Part shown: positions 51,311-59,741 of the stretch, one piece after another
Layout: every line of letters starts with the position of its first letter
Position numbering within the stretch: the first letter of the stretch is position 1
DNA from: Candidatus Gastranaerophilales bacterium
GTDB taxonomy: Bacteria; Cyanobacteriota; Vampirovibrionia; Gastranaerophilales; Gastranaerophilaceae
NCBI GenBank assembly: GCA_028693235.1
Contig: JAQUVW010000001.1
Location: 62,001 to 126,000 of the forward strand
Direction: 5' to 3'
Length of the DNA stretch: 64,000 nucleotides
Notes under the pieces: generated by a model
Databases searched by the model: none
Told to the model about the DNA's origin: nothing
What the model saw: the letters and a program-made list of their open reading frames with translations, nothing else
Position numbers and translations under genes: made by a program

Positions 51311-52480
51311 GTGCAAGCAGAACAATCAAAATATAAGATTAGGACTTTATTTGAGGGTAATTTATATAAAAATTACCATTGGTTCTATGAAAAATTTTAT
51401 AAAAATATTGTGTCTGCCACAAAAGAATACTTGGCTCCAAACGTCGACTTAAAACTCGTAAGCGTCACCGAAAGAGATAACATTTTGTTTGCGGGTGAAG
51501 AATATTTTGTAACTAAAATAAGAATTACAAAAGATTTGAATATTCTAATAAGGCTTTCCAAAACAGCCATCGACGGTATTCTTACAAATATACTCGGAGA
51601 AAATAAAGGAAAATTCGAGCTTGAATCTGTTACAGAACTTGAGGCTAATCTTATCACTTCTTATAATGATTTTGTATTCAAAAGTTTTTCTCAATTTTTG
51701 CTAGATTTGTCTAAGTATAAAAAGGTGAAAAACCTTTTTGATACCCATCTTACATTTTTTATCAAATCAAATGGCTACGAGTTAGGAAAATTGATTATTT
51801 CTATTCCGGAAGCTGCTATCCCTGAATTGCCCCCAGCTAGCCCAGTTGACAGTTTCTCTATTGATGATTTCCCAAAAACAAAAGTCAAAGTAAACCTCGC
51901 AGTAGGTTGCTCAAAGTTGACGTTAAACGATGTTAAAAATATTGAAGTAGATGATATTGTGCTATTGGAAAATAGCAATATCAACAAAATGATTTTAAAA
52001 GTAAACGGTGAAAACAAACCGTTTAAACTTGTACCAGATCCATCGCTCATTATTGATTTCGATGGTGATAGCGATAATGATGGAGGACTAAACATGGATG
52101 AAAAAACAATCCACACAGGAAATATGTGGGATTCTATTCAGGTTGATTTGTCGGCTGAATTTGAACAGGTCAAAATTCCTTTGGGGGATTTAAGACAAAT
52201 CTCTGAAGGGCTTGTTGTCGACATTGGTTCGGTTTATGAAAATAAAATTGATTTGAAAGTCGAAAATAAAACTATTGCCTCAGGCGAACTTGTCATTATA
52301 AATGATAGATATGGTGTGCGTGTAGACAAGGTTTATAATGAACATTCAGAAACCAAAAAAGTGGCTGAAGCCGATGAAAAGGAGCCACAACCTCAAGAAA
52401 AACCTGCTGAACAAAATGATGATTTCAATGAAGAAGATTTCGATTATGGTAATTTCGAAATCGAAGATGAAAATATCTAA
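51311..52480 (+). CDS. FliM/FliN- or SctQ-like C-ring protein with two SPOA domains
   Basis: The 389-residue product starts with GTG. An N-terminal region (about 1-160) has no clear family. It is followed by a weak SPOA-like domain (about 190-245, VKVNLAVGCSKLTLNDVKNIEVDDIVLLE) and a clear FliN-type SPOA domain (about 275-345, QVDLSAEFEQVKIPLGDLRQISEGLVVDIG and ASGELVIINDRYGVRV). The tail is acidic. Two SPOA domains in one chain are typical of SctQ of type III secretion, or of FliM-FliN fusions. It would form part of the cytoplasmic C-ring/sorting platform. It leads an operon of FliO/P/Q/R-like genes. Confidence 0.8.
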   Translation: MQAEQSKYKIRTLFEGNLYKNYHWFYEKFYKNIVSATKEYLAPNVDLKLVSVTERDNILFAGEEYFVTKIRITKDLNILIRLSKTAIDGILTNILGENKGKFELESVTELEANLITSYNDFVFKSFSQFLLDLSKYKKVKNLFDTHLTFFIKSNGYELGKLIISIPEAAIPELPPASPVDSFSIDDFPKTKVKVNLAVGCSKLTLNDVKNIEVDDIVLLENSNINKMILKVNGENKPFKLVPDPSLIIDFDGDSDNDGGLNMDEKTIHTGNMWDSIQVDLSAEFEQVKIPLGDLRQISEGLVVDIGSVYENKIDLKVENKTIASGELVIINDRYGVRVDKVYNEHSETKKVAEADEKEPQPQEKPAEQNDDFNEEDFDYGNFEIEDENI

Positions 52481-52513
52481 AATAATTCGTATTCGTTAAA
52501 TAAGGAGATAAAA

Positions 52514-52939
52514 ATGGGACAATATTTAATTCAATTCGCAGCTTATACCTGTGCTATGGTTGGAATAATTACATTATGCCTTATTGTTTATAAAAAAACT
52601 TTCATTGATGTAAACATAAACAACAAAGCAGAGTATTTGAAAGTTGAAAACAGTGTAAATTTATCAGGCAGAAAAACTATTTATGTAATTAAAGCGGGTG
52701 ATGAAAAATTCTTAGTAGCCTCTGATATCGATAAAACCACATTCTTGGCTAAACTTGACGATAAAGACGCTACAGAAAAAATTACAAATATTGCTAATCA
52801 AGTTTCTTTTGCAAAAAAAGAAGAACATAAACCTGCTTTAGCGGGAATAAAAATTGGGGAAGATTTGTTGCCTCATAAAAGTTCTAATGTGACAAAGCTC
52901 CCTGTTATGAGAGAATTGCTTAGAAAATTAAATTCATAG
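52514..52939 (+). CDS. fliO: FliO-like export apparatus protein
   Basis: The 141-residue product has one N-terminal membrane helix (about 6-28, AAYTCAMVGIITLCLIVYK) followed by a small cytoplasmic beta domain (KVENSVNLSGRKTIYVIKAGDEKFLVASD). That pattern is typical of FliO: the Lys/Arg-xx-Val-I-x-A/G-D-x-x-LVG-like core. FliO assists FliP ring assembly in flagella and is generally absent from non-flagellar type III systems. It lies between the SPOA protein and fliP. Identity is by topology, motif and position. Confidence 0.75.
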   Translation: MGQYLIQFAAYTCAMVGIITLCLIVYKKTFIDVNINNKAEYLKVENSVNLSGRKTIYVIKAGDEKFLVASDIDKTTFLAKLDDKDATEKITNIANQVSFAKKEEHKPALAGIKIGEDLLPHKSSNVTKLPVMRELLRKLNS

Positions 52940-52981
52940 CAAAGATTAAGAGAGATTCTAAGGGTAGAAGGTAAATAAAAA

Positions 52982-53623
52982 ATGGATAGTGTATTAAAGG
53001 ATATGAACCCTGTATTGCAAATGCTCACGGTGATGACATTGTTCTCACTGTTGCCGTTTGTTTTTACTTGTATGACGAGCTTTTTAAGGTATGCGATTGT
53101 TTTTTCTTTTTTGAAACAGGCTCTTGGTACCCAACAGTTACCGCCTGCTATTGTTTTAATCGGATTGTCAATAATTTTAACCTTTTATACAATGGGACCT
53201 GTCTTTCAGCAAATGTGGGATGTCGGGTCTGTTCCTTATCAAAAAAACGGCTCTTTAGTCGAGGCGATTGCTGAAGGCTCAAAACCCTTAAAAGAGTTTA
53301 TGATGAAACAAACGAGGCAAGAAGATTTGTCGTTTTTTGTTGAATTGTCGCAAAAAAAGCCTCCCGAAAATCCTGACCAAATTACTATTTGGGAAGTTGC
53401 ACCTGCTTATATAATAAGTGAGCTTAAAACTTCATTTGAAATTGGGTTCATTATATTTGTTCCGTTCATTGTATTGGATTTGGTTGTTGCTAACGTCCTT
53501 TTGGCGTTAGGTATGTTCATGTTATCACCTACAATTATTTCATTGCCGTTTAAGTTGTTGATATTTATCGCAGTTGACGGTTGGAGCTTGATTGTTCAAG
53601 GACTTGTAGGAAGCTTTAATTAA
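52982..53623 (+). CDS. fliP: FliP-family export gate protein
   Basis: The 213-residue membrane protein has the FliP/SctR signatures: MTSFLRYAIVFSFLKQALGTQQLPPAIVLIGLSIILTF, FMMKQTRQEDLSFF, AYIISELKTSFEIGFIIFVPFIVLDLVVANVLLALGM, and SPTIISLPFKLLIFIAVDGW. It pentamerises as the base of the export gate. It starts at the first helix and so lacks the cleaved signal peptide of flagellar FliP (usual length about 245), which is a trait of SctR. The core sequence, however, is close to flagellar FliP (ALGTQQ, QTRxxDL). Confidence 0.95.
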   Translation: MDSVLKDMNPVLQMLTVMTLFSLLPFVFTCMTSFLRYAIVFSFLKQALGTQQLPPAIVLIGLSIILTFYTMGPVFQQMWDVGSVPYQKNGSLVEAIAEGSKPLKEFMMKQTRQEDLSFFVELSQKKPPENPDQITIWEVAPAYIISELKTSFEIGFIIFVPFIVLDLVVANVLLALGMFMLSPTIISLPFKLLIFIAVDGWSLIVQGLVGSFN

Positions 53624-53634
53624 AGGATATTTTT

Positions 53635-54126
53635 ATGGAATTGATGCTAGAATTTATGGGTAAAGGTCTTTTGACCATGTTGATGATATCGCTCCCTTGC
53701 GTATTAACTGCTGCTGCTGTGGGGCTTGTCGTAGGGGTATTGCAAGCTGTTACTCAGGTTCAGGAACAAACTATTGCTGCAGCACCGAAAATTCTTGCTG
53801 TATTTTTGGTAATTATGGTTTTTGGTGTTGGGTATGTGCGTTTGCTTACCAATTTAATTAAGGATTCAACGCAACTAGCTTTTAATATTATCCCTAAAAG
53901 TGATAATTATGTATTGCCTGCTGATTATTATCGCTATACAAAACCTTTTGCAGATGAGATGAAAGACGGTAATTTTAAGAATGTGCCTTCTGTTGACCAA
54001 GTCATGAAAAACGCCGGAAAGCCACCATTCATCGATAACTCTGACAAATTAAAATACAATGCCGCAGGAAAAGTCGAGGTTCCTTATCCAAACTTTATTG
54101 AACGTAAAAAAATAATGGGAAGATAA
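53635..54126 (+). CDS. fliQ: FliQ-family export gate protein with long C-terminal tail
   Basis: Residues 1-88 match FliQ/SctS with two membrane helices (GKGLLTMLMISLPCVLTAAAVGLVVGVLQAVTQVQEQTI and PKILAVFLVIMVFGVGYVRLLTNLI). FliQ is normally about 89 residues; here a tail of about 75 hydrophilic residues (IPKSDNYVLPADYYRYTKPF to KKIMGR) is added. The tail contains no motif that I know. FliQ subunits surround the FliP/FliR gate helically. Start 12 bases after fliP with AAAGGA. Confidence 0.92.
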   Translation: MELMLEFMGKGLLTMLMISLPCVLTAAAVGLVVGVLQAVTQVQEQTIAAAPKILAVFLVIMVFGVGYVRLLTNLIKDSTQLAFNIIPKSDNYVLPADYYRYTKPFADEMKDGNFKNVPSVDQVMKNAGKPPFIDNSDKLKYNAAGKVEVPYPNFIERKKIMGR

Positions 54127-54129
54127 TAG

Positions 54130-54498
54130 ATGAAAAAACTTTTTATAAGTTTAATATTATTTTTCGGTTTGTCGAATGGTATTGCCATATCGCAGGGGCA
54201 ATATGAGCTTGAATTAGGCTCAACATATCTTTTGATTAATGATGAATCCTTGAAAAGCTATTCGACTTCAAATCAAGGTATTATTGATGTTGAACCTATT
54301 ACGACTTTGTATAATGATAATCAACAAATTATTTTTGATACGGTTCAAGTGGGTTCGACAGCTGTCTGTTTAAGATTTCCCAGTGAGGTGTTAAATTATA
54401 ATTTTAATGTGGTTGAAAAAACTAACAAAACTTATTCGGATTTGATTAGAATTGATAGAGCTTTTGAATACAATGAAACTGAGGGCGATGCCAAATGA
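54130..54498 (+). CDS. Pilus/secretin N-domain-like exported protein
   Basis: The 122-residue protein has a signal peptide (KKLFISLILFFGLSNGIAIS) and one beta domain: YELELGSTYLLINDESLKSYSTSNQGIIDVEPITTLYNDNQQIIFDTVQVGSTAVCLRF. This matches the pattern of the T2SS/T3SS pilus-formation N-terminal domain (as at the start of CpaC/RcpA secretins). It lies between fliQ and fliR and overlaps fliR by four bases, so it is part of the operon. Such a domain is not a normal flagellar component; it may bridge to the periplasm or an outer-membrane ring. Call is moderate. Confidence 0.6.
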   Translation: MKKLFISLILFFGLSNGIAISQGQYELELGSTYLLINDESLKSYSTSNQGIIDVEPITTLYNDNQQIIFDTVQVGSTAVCLRFPSEVLNYNFNVVEKTNKTYSDLIRIDRAFEYNETEGDAK

Positions 54499-55277
54499 TT
54501 GATTATATAGTTCAAAATTTTTCATTTTATTTTCCTCAAATAAGCGTTGCTTTAAACGCTGGGATTTTCATTTTTATAAGATTTTTAGGAATGGTAAGAT
54601 TTGCTCCCGGTTTTAACCGAAAAGAAGTTCCTGTAATTGCTAAAATAAGCTTTGCGTTGCTTTTCACTGTTATTTTTGTTGCTGTATTAAAGCCTGCAGC
54701 TCCACCAACCGGTACGTCAATGATATATGGAATGCTGGTCAATTTTACGTTTGGTGCAATAATTGGTTATGTTGCAAATTGTATTGTAGCAGCTATAGAA
54801 GCTGGCGGGGATATGATTAATATGCAGATGGGGCTTTCTTCTGCGATGGTTTTGGACCCGACTACGCAAACACAAACTTCTATTTTGGGCAAATATATTG
54901 GGTTATTGGGACTTATTGTTTTTATCAATGTTGGTGGCTTCTACTGGTTAATAAATGCTTTTATGAGAAGTTTTGAAATATTTCCTGTGTATGCGACAGC
55001 GATTCCTCTTGATAAAATAGTGAATATTCAATATTTAATAACTATAACGTCAAATGTTTTATACATAGGTTTGCAAATTGCAGCTCCTGTTTTGTTGGCA
55101 ACATTGGGTCAAGATCTTATCCTTGGGATAATATCAAAAACAGCTCCTCAAATTAATGTCTTTCAATTAAGCTTCTTGTTCAAGCCTGTTTTCGGTGCGG
55201 CGATATTGATATGGATTATGCCTATTTTATACAATGTTATTAATGATTATTTTTTGAGTTTTTCTCAAATATTTTAA
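54495..55277 (+). CDS. fliR: FliR-family export gate protein
   Basis: The 260-residue polytopic protein has FliR/SctT features: an early RFLGMVRFAPGFNRKEVPVIAKISFALLFT, then GAIIGYVANCIVAAIEAGGDMINMQMGLSSAMVLDP, and the C-terminal ATLGQDLILGIISKTAPQINVFQLSF. FliR caps the FliP5 ring to complete the export gate. Its start overlaps the upstream gene by four bases (ATGATTG). The usual follower flhB is not here; a small membrane protein follows. Confidence 0.94.
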   Translation: MIDYIVQNFSFYFPQISVALNAGIFIFIRFLGMVRFAPGFNRKEVPVIAKISFALLFTVIFVAVLKPAAPPTGTSMIYGMLVNFTFGAIIGYVANCIVAAIEAGGDMINMQMGLSSAMVLDPTTQTQTSILGKYIGLLGLIVFINVGGFYWLINAFMRSFEIFPVYATAIPLDKIVNIQYLITITSNVLYIGLQIAAPVLLATLGQDLILGIISKTAPQINVFQLSFLFKPVFGAAILIWIMPILYNVINDYFLSFSQIF

Positions 55278-55289
55278 CCCGAGATTGGT

Positions 55290-55520
55290 ATGCGTGACGA
55301 AATAAATTATAAAGACTTATTATATAAATCAGTTTTATTTGCCATTATGATAATGGCAATAAAGATGTTTTTGTTTTGGATGCCTGATACAGATGCAAAT
55401 ATAGCAACTATCCAACGCAACTTAGATCGAATTCAGGAAGCATTAAGCAAAGAATGTGTCGTCAAAAATATAAAAAAAGAGCAAGAAGCTATAGAAAAAG
55501 TAAGTAATGCTTTAAAATAA
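55290..55520 (+). CDS. Small single-pass membrane protein
   Basis: A 76-residue protein with one membrane helix (about 13-32, YKSVLFAIMIMAIKMFLFWM) and a C-terminal amphipathic helix (IATIQRNLDRIQEALSKECVVKNIKKEQEAIEKV) likely to form a coiled coil. It lies 12 bases after fliR and is probably the last gene of the export-gate operon. No family is recognised; an accessory factor of the export machine is a possibility only from position. Confidence 0.65.
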   Translation: MRDEINYKDLLYKSVLFAIMIMAIKMFLFWMPDTDANIATIQRNLDRIQEALSKECVVKNIKKEQEAIEKVSNALK

Positions 55521-55522
55521 GT

Positions 55523-55801
55523 TTAAAAATAATCGCAAATTCTTTTTGTCGGTTTTTTTGCAAATTTATCAATGAATTTTTGAATAAATCCTTTATGTTC
55601 TTTCGTAAGCTCTTTTCTCAAAATAGCTTTTTCGATGAGGACTTTATTGTAAATTTCACTAAGATTTGAGGAGTGTTCAATATGAGGTTGCAGATTTTTT
55701 AATCTCATTTGGCACACCAACATACCATGTCTGATATTGTCTATCTCATTTTGTTTCATTGGGATGTATTCCTTCCGGATGTCTTTAATAACGATACTCA
55801 T
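55523..55801 (-). CDS. Hypothetical helical protein
   Basis: A 92-codon minus-strand frame, starting MSIVIKDIRKEY, codes a basic, mainly helical protein (LVCQMRLKNLQPHIEHSSNL, then IYNKVLIEKAILRKELTKEH). It has no signal peptide. No good ribosome site precedes the ATG at 55801; a shorter form from the ATG at 55759 (MKQNEIDNIRHGML) has AAGGAA about 11 bases before it and may be the true start. It is convergent with the export-gate operon, two bases from its last stop. Unknown function. Confidence 0.5.
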   Translation of the reverse strand: MSIVIKDIRKEYIPMKQNEIDNIRHGMLVCQMRLKNLQPHIEHSSNLSEIYNKVLIEKAILRKELTKEHKGFIQKFIDKFAKKPTKRICDYF

Positions 55802-56021
55802 ATTCTAAGTTGCAACTTCAATTTAAATTCGCAACACATACATAATAATAAAAATTCTAATAAATTCACTCCACTAAACGGCTTAAAAATGGCTATATCA
55901 TTCAAGTATATTAAAAAAGCTTAATCTCTTGTTATACAAGGAGTTGCACCATCTTTTGAGGTGTGGTAATATACTCTAAACAGTTAGTGAACAAAACTAT
56001 GAACAACAGGTGGATGAACAT

Positions 56022-57065
56022 TTGAAAATTCTTATTATCAGATTGAGTGCTTTAGGTGATACGATACATACAATTCCCTTGGCTGTTGCATTGAAAAAAA
56101 AATATCCTGATTGCGAAATCGGTTGGGTTGTTGATGATAAGGCAAAACATTTTATTTTGAACAATCCTGTTGTTGATAAGTGCTTTGTGCTTCCGAGAAA
56201 AAAATGGAAAAAACGTGGGCTCAAATGGCGTTCTGTTCGTGAGTTTTTAGCTGTCGTAAGGCGGATTAATTCTGAGAATTATGATATTGTGATTGATGCT
56301 CAACAATTATTTAAAAGCTCATCTATTATGCCGTTTTTGAATATTAAACGAAAATTGACAAATACTGACGGACGTGAGTTTTCTTGGATTTTTGCGAATG
56401 AGTTTTTGAAAAATGATAGGCGACAATTCGACAAAAATTATCACGTCGTTAAAAGAAACCTTGAGTTTGCAAAATACTTGGGTGCTTCAGAAGAAGAAGT
56501 CGCTTTTGTGCTCCCTGAAATATCGGAAAAAACGAAAGAAAAAATCGATGGACTTTTGTCTGTATTAGACAAAAATAAAAAAAATGTGGTTCTTGCTCCT
56601 GCAACTACTTGGAAAAATAAACATTGGAAACGGGAAAATTGGCTTCAACTTGCAAATGAGCTCTCTGGTTCTGTAAATATTATTTTGACCGGTTCTTCTC
56701 AAGATACAGAATTATCTTCTTTTATTGAAAAAAATATAAATTTTAAAGTTCTCAATTTGACAGGACTAACTACGCTTGAAGAATTGACAGAGGTTATCAA
56801 AAGGGCAGATGCAGTAGTGAGCCCTGACTCCGGGTCAGCTCATATTGCTTGGGCTACTCAAAAGCCATCTGTTGTTTCAATATTTTGTGCTACATCACCT
56901 GATAGAACAGCACCTTTCGGTGAAAAATATATTTCACTCGGGGCAACTGTAGATTGTGCCCCGTGCATGAAAAAACGCTGTAAACAAAATAACGGCATTC
57001 TCTGCACAGCTTCTGTCACGGTCCTTGAGGTCGTAAGTGCTTTAAAAAAGCTTTACATAATCTGA
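56022..57065 (+). CDS. Glycosyltransferase family 9 (heptosyltransferase-like)
   Basis: The family joins ADP-heptose to the LPS inner core. The product has the GT9 hallmarks: KILIIRLSALGDTIHTIPLAVALKKKYPDCEIGWVVDD, DIVIDAQQLFKSS, a mid-protein VVLAPATTWKNKHWKRENWLQLA, ILTGSSQDTEL and the C-terminal nucleotide-sugar site AVVSPDSGSAHIAWA with SIFCATSPDRTAPFG. Most resembles WaaC (heptosyltransferase I). I choose TTG at 56022, with AGGTGG eight bases upstream, over a GTG at 56010; this gives 347 residues starting at KILIIRL. It fits with rfaE2 and lpx genes in this window. Confidence 0.9.
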   Translation: MKILIIRLSALGDTIHTIPLAVALKKKYPDCEIGWVVDDKAKHFILNNPVVDKCFVLPRKKWKKRGLKWRSVREFLAVVRRINSENYDIVIDAQQLFKSSSIMPFLNIKRKLTNTDGREFSWIFANEFLKNDRRQFDKNYHVVKRNLEFAKYLGASEEEVAFVLPEISEKTKEKIDGLLSVLDKNKKNVVLAPATTWKNKHWKRENWLQLANELSGSVNIILTGSSQDTELSSFIEKNINFKVLNLTGLTTLEELTEVIKRADAVVSPDSGSAHIAWATQKPSVVSIFCATSPDRTAPFGEKYISLGATVDCAPCMKKRCKQNNGILCTASVTVLEVVSALKKLYII

Positions 57066-57112
57066 AAAAAAGGTGTATAATCACAAAGAGTGAATTATAA
57101 TTTATATTATTT

Positions 57113-59026
57113 ATGAGCATATTTTCGAAAATACAATCTTATTTGAATAAAATCAGGCAGGTGGAAAACAATATTGTTATAAGCACCACCGGATTTTTGG
57201 AAGTCTATGAACGTAATATAGCACTGGAACAAGAAATTGAAGTTCGAACAAATGAACTGAATCAAGCTAATCAAACGATGCTTACATTGCGTAATATTTG
57301 GGATATGATGAACTCATCACAACCTTTGACAAATGTACTTGCAAAAATTGTCAGCTCTTTGCACGGTGAACTTGGCTACTTGAACAGTACCATTTTGCAA
57401 ATATCAACCAATGCAAAAGGTAAATATTTTGCTCCTAAGTCTTACTCAAAATGTGATATTATTCAAAAAGTTGAGGAAACTATTCAACTTCCTTTAGAAA
57501 AATTTGAAATTCCTTATTACGAAGATTCTATATTCGTAAAAGCAATTGAAGATAGAAAAATTCATTATACAAAAGATTTTGCAACAGTTATTGATTCGCA
57601 TTTGGCTTCTTCAAAACTTACACTTGAACAACGAGAAGACATTATTTCTTCAATGAGCACAAAATGTATAATAGTCGTGCCCCTAATCAGAAATCAAGAG
57701 CCTTTCGGCTGTTTGATTGTGTTTTCCGACAGGGAATCCCCAACTGATACAGAGCTCAATTTCTTGAATTTGTTTGCTAACCAGATTGAACTCGCTATTA
57801 CTATTGCGGCATTGTTTGAAGAAGTTAAAAAACAAGCCGTTACCGATCCTTTGACAGGGCTATTTAACAGACGTTTCTTTGAAGAAAATATTATTAAAGA
57901 AGCAGAACGTTCTTTGCGTTTAAAACAACCGTTTTCGTTGATTTCGCTCGATTTGGACTTTTTGAAAAAAATAAATGATACATATGGTCACCAATATGGT
58001 GATATAGCCATTAAAACAATTGCAGATGTTTTGAAAAATAGAGCCCGTTCAATCGACGTCGCTGCAAGAATTGGTGGGGAAGAATTTAACATAATGCTTC
58101 CGGGCATTGATTCTTATGGTGCTCTAATTGCTGCAGAACGTGTCAGAGCTGCAATCGAGGCTGCTGATGTTGAGAAAGTCGGACATATTACCGCCAGCGT
58201 TGGTGTGGCTACTTTCCTTGAACATTCTGACAGGATTGATGAGCTTGTCGAAATGGCTGATCAGGCTATGTATAAAGCAAAAATAAACGGGCGTAATCAG
58301 GTTCAAATGACTAAGCTCCAAAAAGATTCAAATTGGCAAAAAGTTGCGGTTAATGCGTTCGTTGATATTTTGTCAAAAAAGAGAATACCTGTACCTGATA
58401 ATATCGCGCAAGATTTATCTTCAAAGCTTGATAATGTTTCATTAGACGGAAAAAATTCTAAAGAAGTTTTATATTCTGTTGTCGATATGATTTCGCAAAC
58501 ATATTGTTCTAATCATCAAACCGGTGAAACAAAGTCTAAATTGCTATTAGCAGTTATGCTTGCAAAAAGATTGGATTTGACGAAAGCTGAAATTGATAAA
58601 TTGAAAATCGCTATGTTGTTGTATGATATCGGCAATATTATGATTCCTGAAAATATTTTTACAAAAGCAGAACCCTTGACTGATGATGAAAAACATCAAA
58701 TTCAAACGCATCCCGTCATTGCAGCAAGAGAGATATTAAAGCCGATAAGTAATATTCAAGATATCATTCCTATAATAGAACATCACCATGAAAATTGGGA
58801 CGGGTCCGGTTATCCTCAAAAAATATCAGGTAATGAAATTCCGATTACGTCACAAATTATTTTGCTCGTAGATGCGTTTTTTGCCTTGACCCAAGACCGC
58901 CCATATAGAAATGCTTATCCTGTGGAAAAAGCTATGGAAATTATCCGTTGCGGTAGTGGCAAACAATGGAATGACAAGCTTGTTGAAGAATTTATTTACG
59001 TAGTGAGAAACGAAAATCTTGAGTAA
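57113..59026 (+). CDS. GAF-GGDEF protein with degenerate HD-GYP domain
   Basis: The 637-residue cytoplasmic protein has an N-terminal coiled coil (about 30-60), a GAF-like sensory domain (about 65-235), a GGDEF domain (about 240-400) and an HD-GYP-like domain (about 430-630). The GGDEF site is intact (ARIGGEEFNIMLPG, about 318-331), with a RSID inhibitory site five residues before, so cyclic-di-GMP synthesis is likely. In the C-terminal domain, EHHHENWDGSGYP is kept, but the metal motif HDIGK reads YDIGN, so phosphodiesterase activity may be lost. Next to flagellar-type genes, it may regulate motility or secretion. No ribosome site is seen before the ATG. Confidence 0.88.
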   Translation: MSIFSKIQSYLNKIRQVENNIVISTTGFLEVYERNIALEQEIEVRTNELNQANQTMLTLRNIWDMMNSSQPLTNVLAKIVSSLHGELGYLNSTILQISTNAKGKYFAPKSYSKCDIIQKVEETIQLPLEKFEIPYYEDSIFVKAIEDRKIHYTKDFATVIDSHLASSKLTLEQREDIISSMSTKCIIVVPLIRNQEPFGCLIVFSDRESPTDTELNFLNLFANQIELAITIAALFEEVKKQAVTDPLTGLFNRRFFEENIIKEAERSLRLKQPFSLISLDLDFLKKINDTYGHQYGDIAIKTIADVLKNRARSIDVAARIGGEEFNIMLPGIDSYGALIAAERVRAAIEAADVEKVGHITASVGVATFLEHSDRIDELVEMADQAMYKAKINGRNQVQMTKLQKDSNWQKVAVNAFVDILSKKRIPVPDNIAQDLSSKLDNVSLDGKNSKEVLYSVVDMISQTYCSNHQTGETKSKLLLAVMLAKRLDLTKAEIDKLKIAMLLYDIGNIMIPENIFTKAEPLTDDEKHQIQTHPVIAAREILKPISNIQDIIPIIEHHHENWDGSGYPQKISGNEIPITSQIILLVDAFFALTQDRPYRNAYPVEKAMEIIRCGSGKQWNDKLVEEFIYVVRNENLE

Positions 59027-59357
59027 AGAAAGTATTATAACCGCCTTATATCATTGGGTTACGACTTTTAAAAACAAAGAAATAGTCAAAGATATGACCA
59101 AGCTGAGAAATGTGAAATTCGACGCAATGGTTGAGAGTTCTATTACGGAACCATTATCTTTTACCGTTTTTGAGCTTTCTGATAAAGGTGAGTTGCTTAT
59201 AGATGATACAGCCAGATTGATTGGAAGTGAGGCTGCTTTTTTCCTTTTTGTAAATTCAAAAACCGGTTGGATTTTTGCAATAAAAAACACTCTTGAAAAT
59301 CAAAAGAAATTAATTCGTAAAGAGCCAATACAGAATTTTAAAATAAAAATTGGTTAA
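59019..59357 (+). CDS. Hypothetical protein
   Basis: A 112-residue product starting with TTG inside the last codons of the GGDEF gene (8-base overlap), hence likely co-translated. It is mixed alpha/beta (LYHWVTTFKNKEIVKDMTKLRN, then SFTVFELSDKGELLIDDTARLIGSEAAFFLF) without signal or membrane helix. I recognise no family. Coupling with a cyclic-di-GMP enzyme suggests a partner protein, but this is from position only. Confidence 0.55.
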   Translation: MSKESIITALYHWVTTFKNKEIVKDMTKLRNVKFDAMVESSITEPLSFTVFELSDKGELLIDDTARLIGSEAAFFLFVNSKTGWIFAIKNTLENQKKLIRKEPIQNFKIKIG

Positions 59358-59359
59358 TG

Positions 59360-59611
59360 TTATTCAAAAACTATTTCGTCAGCTTGTTCTTCACTTGATG
59401 CAAGTTCAAGAAGTTTATAGGTCATATAAGCACCTAATGCAACCGCTTTGGGGTCCAGTTCTGTTTGGTTTGCTGCTTCAATAATAGCTGAATTAATTTC
59501 CGGATTTTCATCTTTAATATAATGAATCATCTTTTTTCTCCAAGAATGCACATCTTGAAAAATTTCTGCAAATAGTAATGATGAAGTTTCTTCTGTTATT
59601 ATCGGTAACAA
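59360..59611 (-). CDS. Hypothetical small helical protein
   Basis: An 83-residue acidic protein from a TTG start at 59611 (LPIITEETSSLLFAEIFQDVHSWRKKM, later INSAIIEAANQTELDPKAVALGAYMTYKLLEL). AGGA lies about 11 bases upstream. It has no signal peptide or membrane segment and no family that I recognise. It is convergent with the gene after the GGDEF protein. Composition supports a real protein. Confidence 0.5.
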   Translation of the reverse strand: MLPIITEETSSLLFAEIFQDVHSWRKKMIHYIKDENPEINSAIIEAANQTELDPKAVALGAYMTYKLLELASSEEQADEIVFE

Positions 59612-59692
59612 AGCATTTTGTCCTATATTATGTCCTTTGCTTCAATTATAAGCTATATTTATAAAACTGTCATGTGATAAATTTTTCTTTAC

Positions 59693-59722
59693 AAAAAGAA
59701 ACCATCAAAGTGATGGTTTCTT
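59693..59722 (-). terminator. Terminator of hpf
   Basis: On the minus strand AAGAAACCATCA pairs perfectly with TGATGGTTTCTT (12 pairs, three-base loop), followed by T residues, 20 bases after the hpf stop. Confidence 0.9.
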
Positions 59723-59741
59723 CTTCTGAAAGTTAGATGAG

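Noticed and set aside
55802-56009. tRNA gene in the gap before the glycosyltransferase
   Set aside because: No cloverleaf with acceptor and T-arm could be found; I also saw no tRNA or rRNA in other gaps.
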